A stretch of DNA of 64,000 bases, taken from contig NZ_RKQK01000005.1 in assembly GCF_003814915.1 (NCBI RefSeq), positions 62,001 through 126,000 on the forward strand. The letters are read 5' to 3'. Of this stretch, positions 19,309-27,845 are shown piece by piece. Position 1 is the first letter of the stretch; each line of letters begins with the position of its first letter. A model generated the notes under the pieces. The model did no database searches and was not told the DNA's origin. It saw only the letters and a program-made list of their open reading frames with translations. The translations under genes and the position numbers were made by a program. This DNA comes from Pacificibacter maritimus. Lineage in GTDB: Bacteria; Pseudomonadota; Alphaproteobacteria; Rhodobacterales; Rhodobacteraceae.

Positions 19309-20214
19309 ATGGATCGATTAACTGAAATGGAAGCTTTTGCAACCGTGGTGGATCAAGGCGGTTTTACGGATGCTGCAAAGAAAATGGGCATCTCAAAATC
19401 TGCTGTTTCCAAACACGTTTCATCGCTTGAGGCGCGCCTCGGGGCGCGTTTGCTGAATCGGACTACGCGGCGGGTGAGCCCGACTGAAATTGGTCTCGCT
19501 TACTATGATCGTGCACGTCGTGTCTTGAATGATGCAGGCGAAGCCGATGCTCTGGTGACGTCTATGCAATCAGCGCCTTCGGGTCTTTTGCGAATTTCAG
19601 TCGCAACGGATTTTGGGGTAAATCATCTCTCGCCCGTGCTCGGAGATTTCCTGTCTGAATTCCCCGATATCACTGTCAACATGGTGTTGAACAATCGCTA
19701 TGTTGAATTGATTTCCGAAGGGTTCGATATGGCCGTCCGTATCGGTGAACTGGAAGATAGTACTTTAAGAGCGCGTAAGTTGACCGAAACCACCAAGCGT
19801 ATGGTTGGTAGTCCTGCCTATTTCGAAAAATACGGCCGTCCTGAAAAGATCGATGATCTGAATGATCACAAGCTTTTGCACTACTCAAACCAATCCAATG
19901 CCGCCGTTTGGAAATTGACAGCGCCGTCTGGTGAAAAGCGCCAAGTACGTACGGCTGGATGGTTGACTGTTAACGATGGGCAGTCCTTGCTCAATGCCTG
20001 TATCTCTGGGCTTGGGATCGCTTACTTGCCCTCATTCCTTTACGCTGACGCGTTGGAAAAGGGGTTGATTGAAGAGGCCATTCCAGAGCTTCCCGCTGAA
20101 ACCCAAGGCGTTTACGCTGTCTACCCGCCAGGGCGTTTTACTCAGCCGAAAGTGCGCGCTTTCATAGATTTCTTGGCACATGCCTTCGCTGATAAGGGTC
20201 CAGAAAACTGGTGA
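19309..20214 (+). CDS. LysR family transcriptional regulator
   Basis: A 301-residue regulator with an N-terminal winged helix-turn-helix (DAAKKMGISKSAVSKHVSSLEARLG, helix 2 and 3 within residues 17-42) and a periplasmic-binding-like effector domain (about 88-295) of the AaeR/DmlR subgroup. LysR proteins usually act on an adjacent divergent gene; here fadH upstream lies on the same strand, so the target is unclear. The ribosome site is weak. The gene converges on the OmpA-family gene with a 22-base gap. Confidence 0.92.
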   Translation: MDRLTEMEAFATVVDQGGFTDAAKKMGISKSAVSKHVSSLEARLGARLLNRTTRRVSPTEIGLAYYDRARRVLNDAGEADALVTSMQSAPSGLLRISVATDFGVNHLSPVLGDFLSEFPDITVNMVLNNRYVELISEGFDMAVRIGELEDSTLRARKLTETTKRMVGSPAYFEKYGRPEKIDDLNDHKLLHYSNQSNAAVWKLTAPSGEKRQVRTAGWLTVNDGQSLLNACISGLGIAYLPSFLYADALEKGLIEEAIPELPAETQGVYAVYPPGRFTQPKVRAFIDFLAHAFADKGPENW

Positions 20215-20236
20215 TGTAGGCTGCTTTGATGAAACA

Positions 20237-21229
20237 CTAGCGGGGCGAGGCGAGCACAGCTTCGACCCTTCTGTTTTTCTCTCGGCCCACTTCGGTCACA
20301 TTGGTTGCGCGAGGGGCAAGAAAGCCGATCCCTTGCGCTGATATTTGTGCGGACGGCACGTCATAGCGCGACACCAGCCTTTCGCGCACCGATGCAGCGC
20401 GCTGGCGTGATAGGTTGATGTTCCCCTCTAGACTGCCTTCGTTATCAGTATGGCCAACCAAAATTAGCTTAGCTTCGGATGTGCGTATTAGGTAGTCGGC
20501 GATGTCTTCGAGAGACGCAAAAGGGCCCGACCCCAAAGTCGATGATCCTGTTTCAAAAGCCAAATCATCCAGCGGCACGACACCCTGCGTGATCAACTTG
20601 TTCACGAGGCCACCTAATGGGCGAGATGGTACTTGTGTACTTAATATCGTATCTTTGTTGTCGGGAAGGCCTGCGCTGGGCGGTATTTCCACTGGTTGCT
20701 CTGTCGACTGGGCGTCGACTTGTGTGATGTGTAAAAAGCCTGCCGTTCGCGCGCGACTGGCGACAATCGCCACAATATCTCCACTGAAATTTTCGGCTAA
20801 AAAATATTGGAAATTTCCAAGATCCACGCGCATATGTGGCACTGGCAAAATATCTAACAGATAGCGAAAATCATAGCCGCCGCACACACTGTCTGCACAA
20901 GCAAAGACAGATGTGTAACCTTGATCAATAAGTTGCTTTTTTAATGGCTCGAGCATTTGAAATGGCGTCAGACTTGTCGATGCTATTCTATAGGCAGAGT
21001 GGCGTACCTGACCTTCAGCGTTTAGAAATATCGTATCCTTGTTATCAAATACGCCCGCTGGAAGAGGTTGTACCGTCGCGACCTCCTCGCGTTCTGCTGT
21101 CAGAATTGCATTCGATGGCATGACCAAATCAACGGTGGCCGCATGAATGGGAGAGGCCACGAATGAAATGCCAATGAGTAGCACTTTCAAGCTTGATTCT
21201 TGTGCGATGAAGGGGAGTTTTTTTAGCAT
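20237..21229 (-). CDS. OmpA family protein
   Basis: A 330-residue exported protein with a signal peptide ending near SPIHA and a C-terminal OmpA-like peptidoglycan-binding domain (about residues 215-325) containing LVGHTDNEG and NLSRQRAASVRERL, with the diaminopimelate-contacting Asp and Arg. The middle domain has two internally similar stretches (VFDNKDTIFLN and GLPDNKDTILS), suggesting a duplicated motif. It begins 3 bases after the GNAT gene stop, so it is the third gene of the leftward cinA/GNAT/OmpA block. Confidence 0.88.
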   Translation of the reverse strand: MLKKLPFIAQESSLKVLLIGISFVASPIHAATVDLVMPSNAILTAEREEVATVQPLPAGVFDNKDTIFLNAEGQVRHSAYRIASTSLTPFQMLEPLKKQLIDQGYTSVFACADSVCGGYDFRYLLDILPVPHMRVDLGNFQYFLAENFSGDIVAIVASRARTAGFLHITQVDAQSTEQPVEIPPSAGLPDNKDTILSTQVPSRPLGGLVNKLITQGVVPLDDLAFETGSSTLGSGPFASLEDIADYLIRTSEAKLILVGHTDNEGSLEGNINLSRQRAASVRERLVSRYDVPSAQISAQGIGFLAPRATNVTEVGREKNRRVEAVLASPR

Positions 21230-21232
21230 ATT

Positions 21233-21946
21233 CTACGAGAGCACCTTTCGCCTGTAGTGGTACTGTGCGACTTGCTGCATTCCAAGCGCAGAATAGAGCT
21301 CGCGGGCCGGATGATTGGCTTGCGTTACTAAAACGCATAACGTGTTTGCGCCGATGTCTTGTGCCCAATGTGCGGCGTGAACCATCAATGCTTGAGCGAT
21401 GCCACGCCGTCGATGTATGGCCGAAACCTCTAAGGCATTCAGGACCGATATAGACCCTAATACAGCCACAAAGGCAGTTCCTGCGGGGGCTTCGCCATCG
21501 CGGGCAAGCAGAGACGTTTTTGCGGTCTCGACACGTGTCATCACATCAAAACGACTGCTTCCAATTCCCCCCATGCGCCAAATATCATATTGGGCTGCAA
21601 TAGGTGGCCAGCTTGTGTAGGTTTTTTCAGGGTCAAGCGCGCCAAAAGAACCAACAGGGGCGACCAAGCAGAGTGTATGGTCTTGTGCCACATAGCCCCG
21701 CTGCGCCAGAAGCATATCAAGCGCTTCATCGCCTGCACGAATTTGGAATAGCGCGTCTCGCTGTGCGTCTTTGAATTTACGTTCGATTGTCTCTAAATCA
21801 GCGCTTTTTGCCTCGTAATTTGCGGTAGCCGCTGAAACACGACTGCCGCCGTTTGCGCCGTCACGCCATGTGAAGGGTCCAACTTTTTCGTAAGAGGCTG
21901 CAGGCCAAGCCGCCTCAATGGCCTGCCATAGATCAAACTGGATCAT
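21233..21946 (-). CDS. GNAT family N-acetyltransferase
   Basis: A 237-residue protein whose C-terminal half (about 120-225) is a GNAT fold with the acetyl-CoA loop HRRRGIAQALM and the VTQANHPARELYSALGMQ segment near the end. The N-terminal half is divergent and may be a degenerate second GNAT domain. The substrate is unknown. The start overlaps the molybdopterin-binding-domain gene by 4 bases and the stop is 3 bases before the OmpA gene, which indicates translational coupling. Confidence 0.87.
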   Translation of the reverse strand: MIQFDLWQAIEAAWPAASYEKVGPFTWRDGANGGSRVSAATANYEAKSADLETIERKFKDAQRDALFQIRAGDEALDMLLAQRGYVAQDHTLCLVAPVGSFGALDPEKTYTSWPPIAAQYDIWRMGGIGSSRFDVMTRVETAKTSLLARDGEAPAGTAFVAVLGSISVLNALEVSAIHRRRGIAQALMVHAAHWAQDIGANTLCVLVTQANHPARELYSALGMQQVAQYHYRRKVLS

Positions 21947-22677
21947 TCCACACCGTTGTTTGGAAACTGCGCCGTTAGGTCTTGGATTGCAGCGCTTACG
22001 CGCGCTTCATCAGTGCCACGAATGACAATGTTCGTTCCGAAAGCTCCGTTCTTTTGAAAAGGGTAAGAGCCGAGGGACAAGTCAGAGTATTTTTCAGCCA
22101 AATCTCTCAAAGGCTCAGCAACAATGCCCTCGCCGCGTTCAATCCTGTAGGTCTGCGAAATGAGTGGCTCTCCACCTGACACGGTGGGGAGGACGGATGC
22201 AACCATGGCCTCAAATATCTTAGGGACGCCGGCCATTACGTGCACATTTTCTATCGTAAAGCCTGGTGCAATCGAGACTGGGTTTTCGATCAAGGTGGCG
22301 GTGTCGGGAATACGCGCCATACGCATACGGGTTTCAGTGAATTCTGACCCTTGCGCCTTGTAGTGTGCGTCCATCAGATCATAAGCATCCTTGCGCACAT
22401 CAATCGCAACATCAAAAGCCTGTGCTACGCAATCTGCGGTGATGTCATCATGCGTGGGCCCAATGCCGCCTGAGGTGAAAACTGTATCAAATCGCTGCTT
22501 TAGGCTCCTAATTGCCGCAATAATTGCATCTTTGTCGTCGGACACAACCCGCACCTCTTTTAGGTCGATGCCGACTTTCGTCAACTCATTGGCAAGATGA
22601 TACATGTTTGCGTCGCGGGTGCGCCCAGATAGAATTTCATCGCCGATGACAAGCATCGCTGCAGTTGGGTTGGTCAT
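21943..22677 (-). CDS. CinA-type competence/damage-inducible protein, MoCF domain only
   Basis: A 244-residue protein built from the molybdopterin-binding-like (MoCF) domain: IGDEILSGRTRDANMYHLA at the N-terminus and the TSGGIGPTHDDITADCVA motif near residue 70. The C-terminal pyridine-nucleotide deamidase domain of full-length CinA is absent, which is the usual form in alphaproteobacteria. This half carries ADP-ribose pyrophosphatase activity in some CinA proteins. AAGGA precedes the ATG. It heads the overlapping cinA/GNAT/OmpA operon and is divergent from sfsA. Confidence 0.9.
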   Translation of the reverse strand: MTNPTAAMLVIGDEILSGRTRDANMYHLANELTKVGIDLKEVRVVSDDKDAIIAAIRSLKQRFDTVFTSGGIGPTHDDITADCVAQAFDVAIDVRKDAYDLMDAHYKAQGSEFTETRMRMARIPDTATLIENPVSIAPGFTIENVHVMAGVPKIFEAMVASVLPTVSGGEPLISQTYRIERGEGIVAEPLRDLAEKYSDLSLGSYPFQKNGAFGTNIVIRGTDEARVSAAIQDLTAQFPNNGVE

Positions 22678-22722
22678 GGTCTATTCCTTGAGTGAGGTCT
22701 CGCTTAGGTATAGGGCTGTCTT

Positions 22723-23433
22723 ATGCAGTTTCAAACCCCTCTGATCCCCGCCACTTTATTGAAGCGATATAAGCGCTTTCTTGCAGACGTGCGCTTTGAT
22801 GATGGTCGGGAGGTGACGGCCCATTGCCCCAACCCTGGTTCGATGCTCGGCATGTGCGATGCAGGGCTTAGGGTTTGGGTTGAACCCAACGATGACCCAA
22901 AGAAAAAGCTCGACTACGGGTTGCGACTTATTGAAAAGAACGAAGCCATGATTGTGGCAGATACAGGAATAGCAAACAAAGTTGTGAAAGAAGCACTTTG
23001 TGCAGGAGTGGTCTCTAACTTAAGCGGAAAAGTGCAATCAGAAGTGCGCTATGGTGAAAACTCCCGTGCCGATTTTTTGCTTGTTTCCAAGGTTGGTAAA
23101 ACTTGGGTGGAAGTCAAATCTGTCACCCTATCTCGCAGGGCGGGTGTTGCGGAGTTCCCCGATAGTAAGACAGCGCGTGGTGCAAAGCACTTGGGCGAAT
23201 TGGCCAAACGTGTTGCACTTGGTGATCGTGCGGTGATGCTTTATTTGATCGGGCGTGGTGACTGCGATCAATTTGACATCGCATCAGACATCGACCCCGT
23301 TTATGCGCAAGCGGCATTGGATGCCAAACAGGCGGGTGTTGAGGTTATGGTCTGTCGCGTGAAAGCATCCCCCTTTGAGGTGATTCTTGATCACGATTTT
23401 GTCTACGAGGGGCTCACTGCAAAAGTCACCTAA
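22723..23433 (+). CDS. sfsA: DNA/RNA nuclease SfsA
   Basis: A 236-residue SfsA protein with the N-terminal OB-like part (KRYKRFLADVRF, CPNPGSMLGMC) and the PD-(D/E)XK-type nuclease core seen as SRADFLL and WVEVKSVTL. It was first described as a sugar-fermentation stimulator; the nuclease activity is now thought primary. AGGG lies before ATG 22723. Divergent from the CinA-type gene (45-base gap) and followed 60 bases later by map. Confidence 0.95.
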   Translation: MQFQTPLIPATLLKRYKRFLADVRFDDGREVTAHCPNPGSMLGMCDAGLRVWVEPNDDPKKKLDYGLRLIEKNEAMIVADTGIANKVVKEALCAGVVSNLSGKVQSEVRYGENSRADFLLVSKVGKTWVEVKSVTLSRRAGVAEFPDSKTARGAKHLGELAKRVALGDRAVMLYLIGRGDCDQFDIASDIDPVYAQAALDAKQAGVEVMVCRVKASPFEVILDHDFVYEGLTAKVT

Positions 23434-23493
23434 GCCACTGGCATTTTTTAACCTCAAAGCTTATATGAGGTGCATCGAAAACAGGAGAGCGAT

Positions 23494-24339
23494 GTGAAAG
23501 ATACGCATCATGGCCGCATCACCCAAGATGGCATTCGCATATATGAACCAACCGATTTCGCGGGCATGCATGCCTCTGGTCAGGTTGCAGCGCAGATCTT
23601 GGATGAGGTCGGCCCTCTCGTGCACGCTGGTGCGACCACAGGTGAAATCGATGCCTATATCACGCGCCGTGTCACCGAATTGGGCACGACGTCGGCCACG
23701 ATTGGTTACAAGGGTTATCAGCACGCCAGCTGTATTTCAGTCAATCATGTGGTGTGTCACGGCATACCAGGTTCCAAAATTCCGGGGCGTAAAGATGATA
23801 TTCTGCTCGAAGGCGATATCGTGAACGTCGACATAACGGTCATCAAAGATGGTTGGTATGGTGACACAAGCCGGATGTACGTAGCAGGTAAAGCTAAAAA
23901 ATTTGCGGAACGTTTGATCACGGTTACGCATGACGCATTGATGTATGGCATCGAGGCGGTGAAGCCCGGAAATACATTCGATGACATCGCCAGCGCGATT
24001 CAAACGCATGCCCATAAAAACCGTATGTCCGTCGTGCGCGATTTTTGCGGTCATGGCATTGGGCGCGTGTTTCATTCTCCTCCAAATGTTTTGCACTACG
24101 TCCCTGCACGCCGCGCTGGTGACTCTGCTGCTGTACTAGAAGAGGGAATGATTTTTACAATTGAGCCGATGATCAACATGGGTCGTCCTGAAACGAAAGT
24201 TTTGAAAGACGACTGGACTGCGATCACCGTCGATAAAAAACTGACTGCGCAGTTCGAACATTCGATTGCTGTCACTGCGACGGGATTTGAAATTTTTACG
24301 CTTTCGCCAAACGATGTTTACTTCCCGACATTTGATTAA
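23494..24339 (+). CDS. map: Type I methionine aminopeptidase
   Basis: Removes the initiator Met from nascent proteins. The 281-residue enzyme contains the metal ligands of the pita-bread fold: Asp in NVDITVIKDGWYGDTSR, His in FCGHGIGRVFH, Glu in FTIEPM and Glu in AQFEHSIAV. I place the start at GTG 23494 because CAGGAGAG (23482-23489) lies 4-5 bases upstream; the upstream in-frame GTG 23470 would have that ribosome site inside its own coding sequence. A hairpin with a GNRA loop follows about 70 bases after the stop. Confidence 0.95.
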   Translation: MKDTHHGRITQDGIRIYEPTDFAGMHASGQVAAQILDEVGPLVHAGATTGEIDAYITRRVTELGTTSATIGYKGYQHASCISVNHVVCHGIPGSKIPGRKDDILLEGDIVNVDITVIKDGWYGDTSRMYVAGKAKKFAERLITVTHDALMYGIEAVKPGNTFDDIASAIQTHAHKNRMSVVRDFCGHGIGRVFHSPPNVLHYVPARRAGDSAAVLEEGMIFTIEPMINMGRPETKVLKDDWTAITVDKKLTAQFEHSIAVTATGFEIFTLSPNDVYFPTFD

Positions 24340-24410
24340 ATCAGTTGCGTTTGAGCTGCCCTATTTAGATTGAGAATGTCTTTTGTCGGGCTGAAAGCGC
24401 ATCGTTTTTG

Positions 24411-24443
24411 AAAGGGGGACAACCCGAAAGGGCGGTCCTTTTG
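24411..24443 (+). terminator. Probable terminator of map, GNRA-capped hairpin
   Basis: A-rich and G-rich strand pairing with GTCCTTTT (24435-24442) around an inner CCC-GAAA-GGG tetraloop stem. The outer stem includes G-T pairs and is followed by TTTT. It fits an intrinsic terminator after map, though it could also be part of the cobO leader. Confidence 0.5.
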
Positions 24444-24459
24444 CTGGGCAGTTCAGGTG

Positions 24460-24505
24460 CAAATGGCATCGACTGCGCTTGCCATTTGATAGCTTGCAAG
24501 GCAAG
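24460..24505 (+). promoter_or_regulatory. Two consecutive hairpins in the cobO leader
   Basis: CAAATGGC (24460-24467) pairs perfectly with GCCATTTG (24481-24488), and CTTGC (24493-24497) pairs with GCAAG (24501-24505). They end 29 bases before the cobO start. The conserved boxes of a cobalamin riboswitch are absent, so this is only a possible leader structure. Confidence 0.4.
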
Positions 24506-24534
24506 TTTAAGATCAGCTTATTCAGGAGAGCCCC

Positions 24535-25143
24535 ATGAGCGAAGATCACGCCCGTCACGCCGTTAAAATGGCGAAAAAGAAAGCCGCCCGCGAAAAAATT
24601 ATGGCAACTAAAACGGGCGAAAAAGGCCTTGTTATGGTTCATACGGGCAAGGGAAAAGGCAAATCTTCTGCTGCTTTTGGGATGATTTTTCGCTGTATAG
24701 CACATGATATGCACTGCGCTGTTGTGCAGTTTATCAAAGGCGGCATGGAATGCGGCGAGCGCAATCTGATCACCGAACGCTTTGGCGACATCTGTGAATT
24801 CCACACCATGGGCGAGGGCTTTACATGGGAAACGCAAGACAAAGCCCGCGATATAGAAATGGCGCAGGCAGCATGGGCCAAAGCCAAAGAGTTGATCCGT
24901 GATGAAAGCAATCGCATGGTTCTGCTCGACGAAATCAACATTGCAATGCGCTATGACTACGTGGATGTGAATGAAGTGGTCGCCTTTCTTCAGGCAGAAA
25001 AACCACCACTAACACATGTGGTGTTGACGGGTCGGAATGCGAAAGATGAACTGATCGAGGCTGCGGATTTGGTTACGGAAATGGAACTGGTCAAGCACCC
25101 GTTCCGCTCTGGTGTTAAGGCGCAGATCGGCGTGGAATATTAA
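24535..25143 (+). CDS. cobO: Cob(I)yrinic acid a,c-diamide adenosyltransferase (corrinoid adenosyltransferase)
   Basis: Attaches the 5'-deoxyadenosyl group to cobalt in the aerobic B12 pathway. The 202-residue CobA/CobO-type protein has the P-loop TGKGKGKSSAAFG near residue 40, the FIKGG segment and the Walker-B-like MVLLDEINIAMRY. The first 25 residues are a Lys/Arg-rich extension common in alphaproteobacterial CobO. CAGGAG lies 7 bases before ATG 24535. The other cobalamin genes of the window are 26-40 kb away, so cobO is on its own transcript. Confidence 0.95.
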   Translation: MSEDHARHAVKMAKKKAAREKIMATKTGEKGLVMVHTGKGKGKSSAAFGMIFRCIAHDMHCAVVQFIKGGMECGERNLITERFGDICEFHTMGEGFTWETQDKARDIEMAQAAWAKAKELIRDESNRMVLLDEINIAMRYDYVDVNEVVAFLQAEKPPLTHVVLTGRNAKDELIEAADLVTEMELVKHPFRSGVKAQIGVEY

Positions 25144-25151
25144 ATTAGGGT

Positions 25152-26198
25152 CTAATCTGTCATTGACGCTTCGACTTTGAAGTCGTCGTGGATTGTGTCT
25201 CGCCCTTCAAGCACCAGATCTATCAGCTTCTGTGCAGCCAATGGCGCCATTCCAAATCCGATTTTGAAACCACCGTTAAACACAAACTCACCATGCCGCG
25301 TGGGATCCGCTCCGACCATCGGCGCGCGTGTGTATGACCTAGGTCGTAAGCCGGCCCACCGTTTTAGCACGGGGGCCTCGGCCAGTTGCGGCATGATCTT
25401 GATCGCGCGTTTCAACAGATTCTCTACCAGTGCATCGGTTTCAAATGGCGCATCGTAGTATCGTTCAGAAGTAGAGCCAATAGCGAGGGTGCCGTCACTG
25501 TGCGGAATGAAATGCACGCCGCCTGCGAAAATTTGTGGGGCCCCTACGCGATCATATTTGAGCAAAATCGCTTGCCCTTTTTCACCGTTGCCGACCTCTC
25601 GACCCAAGCGTTCACTCATTTCATACAACCCCCAAGCGCCAGTGGCATGGATGACCTTACCTTCTGCGGGGCCTTCGGCTATAATTGTGCCGCCCATTTT
25701 GGTTACCGCCGCGGCCAATGCGGCACAGGCTTGTGCAGGATTGATATGGGCCGACAATGTATCATGGACCAACCATCCAGTCGGGGACTGTGGCGCCCAA
25801 TCCCCTGCTTGTGCTGCGGGTATCACGCGCCATTCAGCCAGCCCTTTCCAAAGGGTCTGTGCAGACTCTGTGCGGAACCGTGCGAGGCCAAGTTGATGAT
25901 CGTTGGGTATCGCCTGCAGCCGCCCCTTGTTTTGGTAGCCTGTCGGCTTGCCGCTAATGCTTTCAACGCTGGGCCAATGGTCGCGCGACATTAAAAGGCT
26001 TTCGAGTTGGAATTCCTTCTTATGTTCCCAGCGTTCAGGGGTGTGAGGCGCAAGGGCGCCAACGATACCCCCCGATGCGCCAAAGCCCACACCGTTCGGA
26101 TCGATCACACGTACCTTGGCACCACGTTTTAACGCTTCAAATGCTGCGGATAGGCCGAAGGCCCCCGCGCCATAGATTGTTATGTCTGCACTGCCCAT
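25152..26198 (-). CDS. mnmC: FAD-dependent tRNA wobble-uridine oxidoreductase, MnmC C-domain type
   Basis: A 348-residue D-amino-acid-oxidase-type flavoprotein: Rossmann motif YGAGAFGLSAAFEAL at residues 9-23, the GASGGIVGALAPH loop and the C-terminal GFKIGFGMAP. It resembles the FAD domain of bifunctional MnmC, which oxidises carboxymethylaminomethyl-uridine at tRNA position 34. The methyltransferase half is the divergent neighbour mnmD, 76 bases away start to start, so the function is inferred from both similarity and context. Its stop converges on cobO with 8 bases between. Confidence 0.8.
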   Translation of the reverse strand: MGSADITIYGAGAFGLSAAFEALKRGAKVRVIDPNGVGFGASGGIVGALAPHTPERWEHKKEFQLESLLMSRDHWPSVESISGKPTGYQNKGRLQAIPNDHQLGLARFRTESAQTLWKGLAEWRVIPAAQAGDWAPQSPTGWLVHDTLSAHINPAQACAALAAAVTKMGGTIIAEGPAEGKVIHATGAWGLYEMSERLGREVGNGEKGQAILLKYDRVGAPQIFAGGVHFIPHSDGTLAIGSTSERYYDAPFETDALVENLLKRAIKIMPQLAEAPVLKRWAGLRPRSYTRAPMVGADPTRHGEFVFNGGFKIGFGMAPLAAQKLIDLVLEGRDTIHDDFKVEASMTD

Positions 26199-26274
26199 AG
26201 TCGATTATTGCTCATTGAACTTTCATATTTAGGCGCGCATGGTCGCGACACATCTTTCTTATTTAAGACATGCC

Positions 26275-26958
26275 ATGAGCAATCACCAGACAGCAACGAT
26301 CGAATGGCGCGATGGGATTATTCCCGTGTCAAAGCAATTTGATGATCCGTACTTTTCCATCGCCTCAGGACTTGAGGAAACCCGCCATGTTTTTTTGGCT
26401 GGGAATGACCTGCCTGATCGATTGTGTGATGGATTTCATGTGGCCGAGCTTGGTTTCGGAACGGGTCTAAATATGCTGGCTTTGGCGCTTTTGTGGCAAG
26501 GCGGTGAGGTCATTAGGTTCACGTCTTTTGAAGCTTTTCCGATGGCAGCGGAAGATATCCGCATATCTCTAAAAGCATTTCCTGAAGTCGCAGAAGTCGC
26601 GGAACCTTTTTTACAGGCTTGGGAACAGGGTTTGCGCCAATTCAGGGTCGCAAATGTTGAAGTTGACGTGATCATTGGGGATGCACGTGAAACCCTTTGT
26701 GCATGGGGCGACACAGCCGATGCATGGTTTCTCGACGGCTTTTCGCCTGCAAAAAATCCTGAGCTCTGGACGTCTGATTTGATGGCTGAGGTTGGAAAAC
26801 ACACGAATATAAGCGGAACGTTTGCGACTTACACTGCTGCGGGACATGTGCGTAAATCCTTAGCTGACGCGGGCTTTGATGTTGAGCGCGTCACAGGCTT
26901 TGGTCGTAAACGCCACATGAGTCGTGGAACTTTTCAAGGATGTTCTCCGTGCCTCTAA
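26275..26958 (+). CDS. mnmD: tRNA 5-(aminomethyl)-uridine(34) methyltransferase, MnmD
   Basis: A 227-residue SAM-dependent methyltransferase (DUF752/MnmD) that makes methylaminomethyl-uridine at the tRNA wobble position. Motifs seen are DDPYFS, HVAELGFGTGLNML (SAM site), DAWFLDGFSPAKNPELW and the closing GFGRKRHM. ATG 26275 gives the usual N-terminus with EWRDG; an in-frame ATG 26239 adds 12 residues. In E. coli this domain is fused to the FAD oxidoreductase; here that partner is the separate divergent gene. The DMT transporter starts inside its last codons. Confidence 0.92.
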   Translation: MSNHQTATIEWRDGIIPVSKQFDDPYFSIASGLEETRHVFLAGNDLPDRLCDGFHVAELGFGTGLNMLALALLWQGGEVIRFTSFEAFPMAAEDIRISLKAFPEVAEVAEPFLQAWEQGLRQFRVANVEVDVIIGDARETLCAWGDTADAWFLDGFSPAKNPELWTSDLMAEVGKHTNISGTFATYTAAGHVRKSLADAGFDVERVTGFGRKRHMSRGTFQGCSPCL

Positions 26959-27845
26959 CACAGACAAGCGCCGCGCAAACGACCAAAGGCATTTGGCTCA
27001 TGGTCATCACGATGTTTATATTTGCCATGCAAGATGGGTTGTCGCGTCATCTTGCTGATGAATATAACGTCTATATGGTGCTGATGATCCGCTATTGGTT
27101 CTTCGCGGGTTTCGTGATCATTTGGTCGATGCGCGCCAGCGGCGGTCTGCGCAAAGTGATAAAATCCGCTCAACCTAAATTGCAGTTTTTTCGCGGGGCA
27201 CTGTTAGCGCTTGAAGTCATGGTCATGGTCATTGGCTTCGTGAAGCTTGGTCTTGTTGAAAGCCATGCGATGTTTGCCGTTTATCCGCTTTTGATCACGG
27301 CCCTATCAGGCCCCATTCTGGGTGAAACAATTGGTTGGAAACGGTGGATGTCTGTTGGTGTCGGTTTCATCGGCGTCTTGATCATTTTGAAGCCTGATGG
27401 TGGGGTTTTCGCGGCTGCGGCTGTTTATCCCTTGCTGGCAGCTGCGATGTTTGCGCTCTACGGTTTGTTAAATCGATATGTCGCACGCAAAGATCCTGCT
27501 TCAGTCACATTCTTTTATACAGGCATTTCAGGCGCTATCATCATGACAGTTCTTGGTATCTGGACCTTGGAACCAATGAGTCTTGAAGATAGCGCGCTGA
27601 TGTTGGTCTTGTGTTTTACAGCGATGATTGGTCATTACCTCTTGATCCGCGCATACGAAATTGCCGAGGCATCGGCTATTCAACCGTTTTCGTATTTTCA
27701 GCTTGCCTTCGCATCTATCTTGGGTGTGGTGGCCTTCGGCGATGTCGTGCGCACAAACGTCGCTGTGGGCACGGTTGTTGTTGTTGGTGCTGGAGTCTTT
27801 GCCTTGGTGCGCGCGCAGATCGTTGCCTCTCGCAAGCGGCGTTAG
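26949..27845 (+). CDS. DMT superfamily transporter (EamA family)
   Basis: A 298-residue inner-membrane protein with ten hydrophobic segments arranged as two EamA repeats, beginning KGIWLMVITMFIFAMQDGLSRHL. Family members export metabolites or amino acids; the substrate is not evident. I favour GTG 26949, with AAGGA 8 bases upstream, over ATG 26940, which that ribosome site touches. It overlaps the end of mnmD by about 10 bases. Its stop overlaps the stop of the convergent transglycosylase gene by 4 bases. Confidence 0.9.
   Translation: MPLTQTSAAQTTKGIWLMVITMFIFAMQDGLSRHLADEYNVYMVLMIRYWFFAGFVIIWSMRASGGLRKVIKSAQPKLQFFRGALLALEVMVMVIGFVKLGLVESHAMFAVYPLLITALSGPILGETIGWKRWMSVGVGFIGVLIILKPDGGVFAAAAVYPLLAAAMFALYGLLNRYVARKDPASVTFFYTGISGAIIMTVLGIWTLEPMSLEDSALMLVLCFTAMIGHYLLIRAYEIAEASAIQPFSYFQLAFASILGVVAFGDVVRTNVAVGTVVVVGAGVFALVRAQIVASRKRR

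Noticed and set aside
24340-24534. Cobalamin riboswitch in front of cobO
   Set aside because: The AGCCACTG box and the conserved core seen before cbiM are absent.
24361-24837. 158-residue minus-strand frame over the cobO leader
   Set aside because: Antisense to cobO and its leader; no ribosome site or domain.
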